In this document: positions 18,317-25,817 of the stretch, piece after piece
Layout of the letters: each line of letters starts with the position of its first letter
Position numbering within the stretch: the stretch's first letter is position 1
NCBI RefSeq assembly: GCF_003143935.1
Contig: NZ_QFRX01000001.1
Location: forward strand, 567,059 to 631,058
Length of the DNA: 64,000 nucleotides
Reading direction: 5' to 3'
DNA from: Streptomyces sp. Act143
GTDB lineage: Bacteria > Actinomycetota > Actinomycetes > Streptomycetales > Streptomycetaceae
Program-made: the position numbers and the translations under genes
Notes under the pieces: model-generated
Database searches by the model: none
What the model was told of the DNA's origin: nothing
What the model saw: the letters and a program-made list of their open reading frames with translations, nothing else

Positions 18317-18993
18317 GCGAGACCCTGTTCACCCAGCTCCTGGACCTGGCCTGCGGCGCGTTCCTGCTGGCGGCGGTGATCGTGCCGTGGCGGCGCGAAC
18401 TGGCCGCGATCGTCCGCGTCTTCGCCTTCCAGGGCATCGCCCTGGCCGCCGTCGCCGTCCTCCTCGGCGCGCACGAGGAGCGGTGGGACCTGGTCGGCAT
18501 CGGCCTGGGGGTCGGCCTTCTGCGGGCGGGTGTGCTGCCGTACGTGATCCGCCGCGCCCTGGCCGCCCTCGCACCCGGGCCCGGCTACAGCGAGGAGGTC
18601 CGTGAGACGCAGCCACTGGTGAACGTGGCCGCCTCGCTGCTGACCGCCGCCGCACTCACGCTGCTCGCCTACGCGGTGGCCCGCCCGCTGACCGAGCTGA
18701 ACCCCACGCCCGCCACCCGGGCGCTGCCGGTCGGCCTCGCCGTGGTGCTGATCGGCTTCTTCGTGCTGGTCACCCGGCGGCGCGCGCCGGCCCAGGTGGT
18801 CGGCTTCCTCCTGCTGGACAACGGCATCACCGCAACCGCCTTCCTGGCCACCTCCGGGGTGCCGCTGATCGTCGAACTCGGCGTCTCCTTCGATGTGTTG
18901 CTGGCGGTACTGGTGCTGCAGATCCTCACCACGCGGATGCGGGAGGCGTTCGGCACCACCGACATCGACGACTTGCGGGAGCTGCACGACTGA
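18313..18993 (+). CDS. HyfE-like membrane subunit
   Basis: This 226-residue protein has about six predicted membrane segments and a NuoK-like core, as in HyfE. GFLLLDNGITATAFL resembles the conserved segment E-x-G of NuoK, although the acidic residue here is Asp. Its C-terminus ends in a charged segment (GTTDIDDLRELHD). It overlaps both neighbours by one to four bases. Confidence 0.85.
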   Translation: MSETLFTQLLDLACGAFLLAAVIVPWRRELAAIVRVFAFQGIALAAVAVLLGAHEERWDLVGIGLGVGLLRAGVLPYVIRRALAALAPGPGYSEEVRETQPLVNVAASLLTAAALTLLAYAVARPLTELNPTPATRALPVGLAVVLIGFFVLVTRRRAPAQVVGFLLLDNGITATAFLATSGVPLIVELGVSFDVLLAVLVLQILTTRMREAFGTTDIDDLRELHD

Positions 18994-20555
18994 TGAACGC
19001 GATGTCGACCGCCGCGCTCCTGACCACGCCCGCCGCCGTGCCGCTCGCGGTCGCCGGGGCGTACGCCCTGGCAGGGCTGCGCGCCCGCGAGCCGATCCCC
19101 GCCGAAGGGCCCGTGGCACGCCCGTCGGGCTCCCTCCTGGTCGTGACGGCACCCGGACCCGAGGCAACACCGCGGCGGCACCTGGCAGTTCGGGCCGGAC
19201 TCGTCTCACCCGCCGTGATCCTGCTGTGCGGCAGCCTGCTGGCGGCCGGCGTCCTCGACGGCGGCCCGCGATCGGCGTACTCCGGGCTGCTGCGCGCCGA
19301 TGCCCTGACCGCATGGATGCTGCTGGTCATCGGCGCGGTCGCGCTGATCGCCTGCGCGTCGAGCCCCGCGTACCTGACGGAAGAGCGGGCCTCCGGGGCA
19401 GCCGTGTGCCGCTACCAGAGCCTCGTGCACGCCTTCCTCGCCTGCATGTGCCTGGCCGTGGTGACCGCCAACCTCGGTGTGCTGTGGGTGGCGGTCGAGG
19501 CGACCACCATTGTCACCGCGTTCCTCGTCGGGCACCGGCGCGCCCGTGCCTCGGTGGAGGCCGCGTGGAAGTACGTGGTGATCTGTTCGGCCGGTATCGC
19601 GCTCGCCTTCCTCGGCACCGTCCTCGTCTACTACGCCGCCCGGCAGGCAGGCATCGCGGAGGCCTGGGCACTGGACTGGCCCACCCTCGTCGCCCGCGCC
19701 GACCGCCTCGATCCGGCGGTCACCCGGCTCGGCATCTCCCTCGTCGTCCTCGGCTTCGGCGCCAAGGCCGGTCTCGTCCCGCTGCACGCCTGGCTGCCCG
19801 ACGCCCACAGCCAGGCCCCCGCTCCGGTGTCCGCGCTGATGTCCGGCGTCCTGCTGTCGGTCGCCTTCGCCGCCATCCTGCGCTACCGGGTCATCGCCGA
19901 CGCGGCTCTCGGGCCCGGCTTCACCCGGGCCCTGCTGGCGGGCATCGCCCTGCTCACCCTCGCGCTCGCCGCCGCCCTGCTGCTGGCCCAGCGCGACCAC
20001 AAGCGGATGCTGGCCTATTCGTCCATGGAACACATGGGCCTGATCGCGCTCGCCGCGGCGATCGGCGGTCCGGCGGCCCTGTCCGCCGCGCTGCTGCACA
20101 TCGCCGGCCACGGACTCGCCAAGTCCGTCGCCTTCTGCGCCTCCGGCCGCATCCTGCACCTCACCGGTACGACGAGGATCGACCGCGTGCACGGACTGCT
20201 GGCTCAAGTTCCCTGGCTGGGTGGGGTGTTCGGGCTTGCCGTGGCCGCGCTGCTCGGGTTCCCGCCGTTCAGCCTCTTCGCCTCCGAACTGGGTATCGCC
20301 CGCGCCGGATTCGCCGCGGCAGACGGACTGGGCTGGGTCATGGCGGTGGCCCTGCTGCTGGTCCTGATCAGCTTCGCCGCCCTCGCGACCCGCACCGCGC
20401 ACATGGTGCTCGGCCCGGGCGCACCCGCGGGGGAAAGCCCGTCCGGCGGGTGGCCGCTGCTGCTGGGGCTGGCCGCCTGCGCCGCCCTGGGCGTGGCCAC
20501 CGGCCCGCTCACCGACCTGCTGGACGCCGCCGCCCACGCGATCGGAGGCCACTGA
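18993..20555 (+). CDS. HyfF-like proton-pumping antiporter subunit
   Basis: The 520-residue polytopic protein is a second NuoN/HyfF-type antiporter module. The family core is clear (FGAKAGLVPLHAWLPDAH, then APAPVSALMSGVLL; HKRMLAYSSMEHMGL; HIAGHGLAKSVAFCASG). Together with the HyfB-like subunit it gives the complex two antiporter modules. It is in the operon between the HyfE-like and NuoCD-like genes. Confidence 0.9.
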   Translation: MNAMSTAALLTTPAAVPLAVAGAYALAGLRAREPIPAEGPVARPSGSLLVVTAPGPEATPRRHLAVRAGLVSPAVILLCGSLLAAGVLDGGPRSAYSGLLRADALTAWMLLVIGAVALIACASSPAYLTEERASGAAVCRYQSLVHAFLACMCLAVVTANLGVLWVAVEATTIVTAFLVGHRRARASVEAAWKYVVICSAGIALAFLGTVLVYYAARQAGIAEAWALDWPTLVARADRLDPAVTRLGISLVVLGFGAKAGLVPLHAWLPDAHSQAPAPVSALMSGVLLSVAFAAILRYRVIADAALGPGFTRALLAGIALLTLALAAALLLAQRDHKRMLAYSSMEHMGLIALAAAIGGPAALSAALLHIAGHGLAKSVAFCASGRILHLTGTTRIDRVHGLLAQVPWLGGVFGLAVAALLGFPPFSLFASELGIARAGFAAADGLGWVMAVALLLVLISFAALATRTAHMVLGPGAPAGESPSGGWPLLLGLAACAALGVATGPLTDLLDAAAHAIGGH

Positions 20556-20559
20556 CCCC

Positions 20560-22041
20560 ATGCGCAAGACCTATCAGGCCAGCCCTGTCACCCTGCCCCA
20601 GCACGCCGAGAGCCTCCTCTCCCAGGGCCACCGGCTCGCCCTGGTCGCCGCGCACACCGACGAGACCGGACCCCGCGTGGTGTATCTGTTCGTCAGCGGC
20701 CCGCCCGACACCCGGGTGGAACTGCACGTCCGTCTCGACCCCGACCATCCGCAGGTGCCCAGCCTGGCCCATCTGTCCTTTCCCGCGGGCCGGTTCGAAC
20801 GGGAGATGCGGGACCTGTTCGGCATCGTCCCCGTCGGCCACCCGCTGCGCCGCCGCCTCGTCCGGCACTTCCACTGGCCCCGCGGCTGGTACCCGATGCG
20901 CCCCGACGCCGGACCGCCGCCCGACTTCGGCGAGCAGGAGGGGCCGTACCCGTTCCTGGAGGTGGAGGGCGAGGGCGTCTACGAGATCCCCGTCGGCCCG
21001 GTGCACGCCGGCCTGATCGAACCCGGGCACTTCCGCTTCTCCGTCGTCGGCGAGACCATCCTCAAACTCAAGGCCCGCCTCTGGTTCGTCCACAAGGGCA
21101 TCGAGAAGCTCTTCCAGGGCCGCTCGGTGGCGGCCGGACTCCCGCTCGCCGAACGCATCAGCGGCGACACGGCCGTCGGGCACGCCCTCGCGTACTGCCT
21201 GGCCGTCGAGGAGGCCACCGGCACCGAGGTCCCGCCCGAGGCCCAGCACGCCCGCGCACTGCTCCTCGAACTGGAGCGTGTCCACAACCACGTCGCCGAC
21301 CTCGGCATGCTGTGCAACGACGTCGGTCACGGCATCCTCAACGCGCACGCCCAGCGCGTACGAGAGCAACTCCTGCGCCTCAACAAGGAGGTCACCGGAC
21401 ACCGGCTGCTGCGCGGCGGCGTCCTGCCCGGCGGTGCCGCTCTCCGCGCGCTGCCCGACCCTGCCCTGCTGACGGCGCTCGGCGCGGACATCCGGGAGAT
21501 CGCGGACCTGGCCCTGAGGCATTCCACCGTCCGTGACCGCTTCACCGGCACGGCCGTCCTGCACACCGCCGCGGCCCGGGAGATCGGCTGTCTCGGCTAT
21601 GTCGCCCGCGCCAGCGGGATCGCCGACGACGCCCGCATCGCCCACCCCTTCACCGACCACGGCACACGACTCACCGGGTCCGTCCACGACAGCGGCGATG
21701 TCCTGGCCCGCTTCCTGGTCCGTGCCGAGGAGATCGACGTGTCCCTCGCCCTGGTCGCGCAGTTCAGCGAGGAACTCCGCGCACCCGCAGCCGTCCTGGC
21801 ACCGACACCCGCGCCCGGTACCGGTCCCCGTACGGGGGTGGGTCTGGTCGAGGGCTGGCGCGGCACCATCGCCACCCGCGTCGAACTGGCCCCCGACGGC
21901 ACGCTGGCCCGCGTCAAACCGGTGGACCCGTCCTTCTTCAACTGGCCCGCTCTGCCGGTGGCGTTGGCGGACACGATCGTCCCGGACTTCCCGCTGACCA
22001 ACAAGAGCTTCAACCTGTCGTACGCGGGCAACGACCTGTAG
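20560..22041 (+). CDS. NuoCD/HyfG-like large subunit lacking all Ni-Fe cysteines
   Basis: This 493-residue fused subunit has a NuoC-like N-terminus (FEREMRDLFGIVPVGHP, residues 79-94) and a NuoD/hydrogenase large-subunit body (EGEGVYEIPVGPVHAGLIEPGHFRF; VHKGIEKLFQG). In true [NiFe] hydrogenases the active site is held by CxxC motifs in RICGxC and DPCxxC. Here these positions read RISGDTAVGH (199-208) and DPSFFNW (about 456-462), so all four ligands are absent. The complex therefore cannot be a hydrogenase and resembles 'energy-converting hydrogenase-related' complexes of unknown substrate. It is the last gene of the operon. Confidence 0.9.
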   Translation: MRKTYQASPVTLPQHAESLLSQGHRLALVAAHTDETGPRVVYLFVSGPPDTRVELHVRLDPDHPQVPSLAHLSFPAGRFEREMRDLFGIVPVGHPLRRRLVRHFHWPRGWYPMRPDAGPPPDFGEQEGPYPFLEVEGEGVYEIPVGPVHAGLIEPGHFRFSVVGETILKLKARLWFVHKGIEKLFQGRSVAAGLPLAERISGDTAVGHALAYCLAVEEATGTEVPPEAQHARALLLELERVHNHVADLGMLCNDVGHGILNAHAQRVREQLLRLNKEVTGHRLLRGGVLPGGAALRALPDPALLTALGADIREIADLALRHSTVRDRFTGTAVLHTAAAREIGCLGYVARASGIADDARIAHPFTDHGTRLTGSVHDSGDVLARFLVRAEEIDVSLALVAQFSEELRAPAAVLAPTPAPGTGPRTGVGLVEGWRGTIATRVELAPDGTLARVKPVDPSFFNWPALPVALADTIVPDFPLTNKSFNLSYAGNDL

Positions 22042-22051
22042 GTCGTCAAGG

Positions 22052-22072
22052 CGTCCCGTCGGGCCCGGGACG
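22052..22072. terminator. Short hairpin after the oxidoreductase operon
   Basis: CGTCCCG (22052-22058) pairs with CGGGACG (22066-22072) ten bases after the last stop codon; a modest GC-rich terminator candidate. Confidence 0.5.
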
Positions 22073-22182
22073 TCCGACACCGTTCACGACAGTTGGCCAT
22101 GTGGGACGGTTCGTCGAGCAGCAGGGACGCGACGGGACATCTGGTGGGCGGCGGCCGGGTACGGCCCCGCGAAGGGCCCTCG

Positions 22183-22335
22183 CTATGTGCCGGCGTGCTC
22201 GCCCAGGTAGAAGAGCAGCCACACGAAGCCCGCGAACACATGGGTGCCGAAGATGTAGAAGCCGGCCCGCAGCGCGACACCACGCTCCTTCCGGCTCTCC
22301 GCATCCCGGGGCTTGCCGTTCTTGCCTTCGCTCAC
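22183..22335 (-). CDS. Small single-pass membrane protein (DUF6126-like)
   Basis: A 50-residue frame starts at GTG 22335: MSEGKNGKPRDAESRKERG, then a hydrophobic segment (GFYIFGTHVFAGFVWLLFYL) and a short tail. A charged cytoplasmic N-terminus and one membrane helix resemble the small DUF6126-type proteins of Streptomyces, which have no established function. It lies just downstream of the ArsR/HATPase operon on the same strand, 36 bases after the HATPase stop, and could be its last gene. Confidence 0.65.
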   Translation of the reverse strand: MSEGKNGKPRDAESRKERGVALRAGFYIFGTHVFAGFVWLLFYLGEHAGT

Positions 22336-22371
22336 CGTGCCGTTCCCTTCTTCCGTCCTGCCGTGGGGTGG

Positions 22372-22848
22372 CTACAGGGGTATCTCGAACCTGACGCGGA
22401 CGACCTTGCCGGTGTGGTCGACGGCCGGCTCCGCGCTCAGCTCACCGTCGTAGTCGGCGGCGAGTTCGGCCACCATCCGCAGCCCGGCGCCCATGCCTTC
22501 GAGCGTGAGGTCCGGCAGACGCGGTTCGCTGTCGGCGACACTGACGACCAACTGGTCGCCGGCGACCGTCATCCCCACCTCCGTCAGCGGCGAGTGCGGG
22601 GCGTGGCGCAGCACGTTGGCGACGAGCTCGCTCACCACCAGCAGGACTCCGTCCGCGAACGCGGACCCGGCGTCGACACCGGCCTCGCCGAACTGCACAG
22701 CCACTGCCTCCCGGGCTTCGCGCACCGCGTCGGGCCCCACACGGACCGAGGTGACGTGCCGCCGCAGCGGAGCCCGCACGGGCCCGACGACCGTGGCGGG
22801 GCCGCCCCGGTGCCACCGCGTCCGGAACCGGCGGGCATCCCCCGTCAT
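22372..22848 (-). CDS. ATP-binding protein, RsbW-like HATPase domain
   Basis: The 158-residue stand-alone HATPase has the N box SELVANVLRHAPHSP, the lid EGMGAGLRMVAELA and a C-terminal strand VVRVRFEIPL. It overlaps the ArsR gene by four bases (ATGA), so the two are co-translated. It is a distant paralogue of the HATPase at 13294, with the same kind of ArsR neighbour. An anti-sigma or regulatory kinase role is inferred from the family. Confidence 0.85.
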   Translation of the reverse strand: MTGDARRFRTRWHRGGPATVVGPVRAPLRRHVTSVRVGPDAVREAREAVAVQFGEAGVDAGSAFADGVLLVVSELVANVLRHAPHSPLTEVGMTVAGDQLVVSVADSEPRLPDLTLEGMGAGLRMVAELAADYDGELSAEPAVDHTGKVVRVRFEIPL

Positions 22849-23183
22849 CGCACCGACTCCGTTTCGCGCAGCTCAGCGAGCAGATCCTGCCGCCCGGCCA
22901 GCAGCACGGACAGGATGCGCCGTGCCGCCGCGAGCAGCTCGGCGACATCGCCGCCGGCCAGCTCGTAGACCACCGTCGCCCCGGTCCGGGTGGCGGTGAC
23001 GATCCCGGAGCGGCGCAGCACCGCCAGCTGCTGCGACAGGTTCGACGGCTCGACCTCGATCTCCGCCAGCAGCTCACGCACCGGCTTCGGCCCGTCCTGC
23101 AACAGCTCCAGCACCCGGATCCGCACCGGGTGCCCGAGCATCCGGAAGAACTCCGCCTTCGCCTCGTACAGGGGAACAGGCAT
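22845..23183 (-). CDS. ArsR/SmtB-family transcriptional regulator
   Basis: This 112-residue winged-helix protein (VPLYEAKAEFFRMLGHPVR; VEPSNLSQQLAVLRRSGIV; wing RTGATVVYEL) starts at ATG 23183 after GGGGAG. Like the 14304 paralogue it has no cysteine, so a classic metal-thiolate sensor site is absent. Its N-terminus is nearly identical to the truncated copy at 11002, suggesting duplication. It probably regulates its own operon through the palindrome at 23427-23442. Confidence 0.88.
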   Translation of the reverse strand: MPVPLYEAKAEFFRMLGHPVRIRVLELLQDGPKPVRELLAEIEVEPSNLSQQLAVLRRSGIVTATRTGATVVYELAGGDVAELLAAARRILSVLLAGRQDLLAELRETESVR

Positions 23184-23188
23184 CCGGA

Positions 23189-23383
23189 TCACTCCCCTTC
23201 GCTCTCGGCCGCGGCGGGACCGACGTCGATTCCGTGCCGCCGAGCCACTCGCACCGCGTCGTCCAGCTCGTCCTGAGCCACGGCCACGGCATACGCGTCC
23301 TCGGTCTCCAGCGCCGCCCCGAGAGTCGCTCGCGCCTGGCACACCCGCGCCAGCAGCGCTGCGGCGACCACCGAACCGCCCAT
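23189..23383 (-). CDS. Small hypothetical protein, first gene of the ArsR operon
   Basis: A 64-residue soluble, helical, acidic protein (MGGSVVAAALLARVCQARA; DAYAVAVAQDELDDAVRVA) starts at an ATG with a very strong GGAGGAG site. It ends five bases before the ArsR start. I do not recognise a family. Coding is supported by the ribosome site, codon usage and operon position. Confidence 0.65.
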   Translation of the reverse strand: MGGSVVAAALLARVCQARATLGAALETEDAYAVAVAQDELDDAVRVARRHGIDVGPAAAESEGE

Positions 23384-23426
23384 CCGGGCCTCCTCCCGAC
23401 GGCCGCGCTTCACGGCAACTAGTGAA

Positions 23427-23442
23427 TTGAAGAACTCTTCAA
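23427..23442. promoter_or_regulatory. Palindrome upstream of the ArsR/HATPase operon
   Basis: TTGAAGA and TCTTCAA are separated by two bases and lie 44 bases before the first start codon of the minus-strand operon. The AT-rich composition and compact two-base spacing are typical of ArsR-family operators. It differs from the AATTGC sites, so it may have a different regulator. Confidence 0.6.
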
Positions 23443-23518
23443 GAGTAAGGCACGCAGCCGCGCCCGAGAACCTGGCCGAGCGTGACGGCATCCGATGCCG
23501 TCGGCAGGTTCACGGATG

Positions 23519-24211
23519 TCAGGCGGGCGGGTTGCGTTTCGCTCTGCCGTCGCCGCGCCCGCTCAGGGGAATCAGCGTCTCCAGACGTGCACCCCTGACC
23601 CACGCTCCCAGCAGATCCCGGTGCAGGGCCGCGATGTCCTGCCGCAGCGCCAGACCCTGCGCGGCCTTGGTGAACGTACGGCAGGTGGTGACGAAGACAG
23701 CGACGTCCGCGCCGTGTTCCAGGCGGGCGGTGCCGACGAACTTCTGCATGTCCTGGGAGGACACACTCCGCTCGGGTGCGTACTTCTTGCACTGGACGAC
23801 CAGTTTGCGGCCGTCCGGGAGGTGGCCGACGACGTCGGCCCCCAGGTCGCCGCTCCGGCCGCTGACGACCACGTTCGTACAGCCGTCCCTGCGGCACAGG
23901 TCAGCGACGAAGCGCTCGAAGTCCTGCCAGTCCAGCGCGTCGACCTCCGTCATCGACAGCTCCCTGGCCTTCGCCTCTTCCCGAGCCCGCCACTCCCGGT
24001 CCTGACTTACGGCGTCCCGGTGCGCACGCCACAGCAACCAGCCCGCCCCGATCACGACGATCACGGCCGGCACTGCCACCACGAACGGCCACACCGCCGC
24101 CCAGTTCCCCGCCACCCACACCACGGCGACGGCCGCTGCCGCGATGCTCCAGCCCTGCACCTGCCGACGCGTACGCTTCCCGGACGACCGGCGCCGTCGT
24201 CGTTTCGCCAT
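23519..24211 (-). CDS. Membrane-anchored Mrr-type restriction endonuclease-like protein
   Basis: The 230-residue protein starts at ATG 24211 behind GGGGGAG. A very basic N-terminus (MAKRRRRRSSGKRTRR) precedes two membrane helices (about 22-62), a charged linker and an Mrr_cat-type nuclease domain (about 88-205). The PD-(D/E)xK core can be read as GADV with Asp126 and QCKK with Gln140 and Lys142. This Q-x-K variant is usual for Mrr proteins that cut modified DNA. No methyltransferase or defence partner is adjacent. Tethering of a nuclease to the membrane is the odd point. Confidence 0.82.
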   Translation of the reverse strand: MAKRRRRRSSGKRTRRQVQGWSIAAAAVAVVWVAGNWAAVWPFVVAVPAVIVVIGAGWLLWRAHRDAVSQDREWRAREEAKARELSMTEVDALDWQDFERFVADLCRRDGCTNVVVSGRSGDLGADVVGHLPDGRKLVVQCKKYAPERSVSSQDMQKFVGTARLEHGADVAVFVTTCRTFTKAAQGLALRQDIAALHRDLLGAWVRGARLETLIPLSGRGDGRAKRNPPA

Positions 24212-24301
24212 CGCTCCCCCGATCCTCCGCCCCCGCCAAGCATTCCCTGACGCCTCCACACCCCAACTTCTTTGACTCGCAATCAGGCGCCCGACTGTCA
24301 G

Positions 24302-24328
24302 CACCGTGTGCACCGTGTGCACCGTGTG
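24302..24328. repeat. Three tandem copies of CACCGTGTG
   Basis: The 9-bp unit repeats perfectly three times immediately upstream of the M1 peptidase gene, in the region divergent from the Mrr-like gene. It may be a regulator site or slippage product; no function is known. Confidence 0.6.
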
Positions 24329-24343
24329 GCAGGATCCGCTGCC

Positions 24344-25747
24344 ATGTCGTCGTTTCGTGCACCCGTGGGATGGTCAAGAGCCGCTCGCCGTCTGCTCGTT
24401 GTCCCGCTCAGCGTCCTGATGGCGGCGGGCGCCACCGATGCTGCCGCGACAGCACCCGCACCGGCACCAGCGCACGAAGCCGAGACCGCGACGCCTGAAG
24501 GGCTCCGCTACGACGTGTCCCTGCGCAGCGACGCCGACGGCTCCCACTGGGCCGGCCGCCAACGGGTGTCGTTCGGCAACGCCTCCGCCAGACCCCTGCG
24601 TGAGGTGTACCTCCGTCTGTGGGGCAACGGCGAGGACAAGTGCGGCACGGCGGGCACGCCGCGCGCGGTCGAGGTGTCCAGGATCGACGGCGGCACAGCG
24701 GGCCGCCTCACCGTGGACTGCACCGCGTTGCGCATCACCTTGCCGAAGCCGCTCGCGCACGGCGAGCGGACGGACCTCTCCTTCGACGTGTCCATCACCG
24801 TGCCCCAGCGCAACAACCGCTTCGGCCGCGAGGGCGCGTTCCGTTTCCTGGGCAACGCGCTGCCGGTGCTCGCCGTGCACGATGCAAAGGGGTGGCACCT
24901 CGATCCGTATGTGTCGACCGGCGAGAGCTTCTATGCCCTGGCGAGCGACTTCCATGTGCGCATCGACCACCCCTCCGCCCTCAAGGTCCCGGCCACGGGC
25001 CGCACTTGGACCAGCCCCGGCGAGCCCGGACGCACGGTCACGCACAGCGTCGCGCACCGGGTGCGGGACTTCGCATGGGCAGCCGGTCCGTTCCGTACGG
25101 CAACGGACACCTCACCCGGTGGTGTGCGCGTGAAGTCGTACTGGGCGCCGAACACACCCGCGGCGGGTGTACGCCTCAACCGCAAGGACGGCGTCGCCGC
25201 CGTCGACCGGTTCGGCGAGGAGTTCGGCCGCTATCCCTACGGCGAGATCGACTTCGTGATGACCAAGGACTTCGGCGGCGGTATGGAATACCCCGGCCTG
25301 GTCATGCTCGGCACCACCGAGGAGGGCAGCGCCGTCGTCCACGAGGTGGCCCACCAGTGGTGGTACGGCATCGTGGGCAACGACGAGTACGACGCCCCCT
25401 GGCTGGACGAGAGCTTCGCCCAGTACGCCAACGCACGCTTCTACGGCTGGGACACCCGCGACTGCTGGTCGGACGTCGACTGGCCGAGCGAGCACGCCGC
25501 GATCACCAACTCGATGGCCTACTGGAGCAGCCATCCGGGCGAGTACCACCTCGTCTACACGGCCGGCCCCTGTGCCCTGGCCGACCTGGAGCGCACCATC
25601 GGCGCCGGCGCGATGGCGCGACTCCTCAAGCGGTACGCCCACGACCACTGGTACGGCGTGTCCACCACCGCCGACTTCAAGAAGGCCGCGCAGTCCGTGA
25701 CGGGCACCGACCTGGCTTCCTTCTGGGCGAAGCACCGCATCCGGTGA
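24344..25747 (+). CDS. Secreted M1-family metallopeptidase
   Basis: This 467-residue protein has an N-terminal signal peptide (RLLVVPLSVLMAAGATDAA). The M1 zinc site is complete: HEVAH at 333-337 followed 19 residues later by Glu356 in WLDESFAQY. The exopeptidase loop reads GGGMEY (311-316), matching the usual G-x-M-E-N with Tyr in place of Asn. The N-terminal beta-saddle domain spans about 50-255; no large C-terminal helical domain follows, as in short secreted M1 enzymes. It would trim peptides outside the cell. The gene stands alone. Confidence 0.88.
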   Translation: MSSFRAPVGWSRAARRLLVVPLSVLMAAGATDAAATAPAPAPAHEAETATPEGLRYDVSLRSDADGSHWAGRQRVSFGNASARPLREVYLRLWGNGEDKCGTAGTPRAVEVSRIDGGTAGRLTVDCTALRITLPKPLAHGERTDLSFDVSITVPQRNNRFGREGAFRFLGNALPVLAVHDAKGWHLDPYVSTGESFYALASDFHVRIDHPSALKVPATGRTWTSPGEPGRTVTHSVAHRVRDFAWAAGPFRTATDTSPGGVRVKSYWAPNTPAAGVRLNRKDGVAAVDRFGEEFGRYPYGEIDFVMTKDFGGGMEYPGLVMLGTTEEGSAVVHEVAHQWWYGIVGNDEYDAPWLDESFAQYANARFYGWDTRDCWSDVDWPSEHAAITNSMAYWSSHPGEYHLVYTAGPCALADLERTIGAGAMARLLKRYAHDHWYGVSTTADFKKAAQSVTGTDLASFWAKHRIR

Positions 25748-25817
25748 ATCCGCCGGTCGCCGTGGCAGTGCGGCAGCCACCGCGACCGAGGGGGTGGAAG
25801 AGGTGCGTCCTCGCCGC

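Noticed and set aside
20560..22041. Annotation as a [NiFe] hydrogenase or as respiratory complex I subunit
   Set aside because: The Ni-binding cysteines are absent, and the operon lacks the NADH module and NuoI, so neither name is justified.
24302..24328. CRISPR-like repeat
   Set aside because: It is a simple 9-bp tandem repeat without spacers or cas genes.
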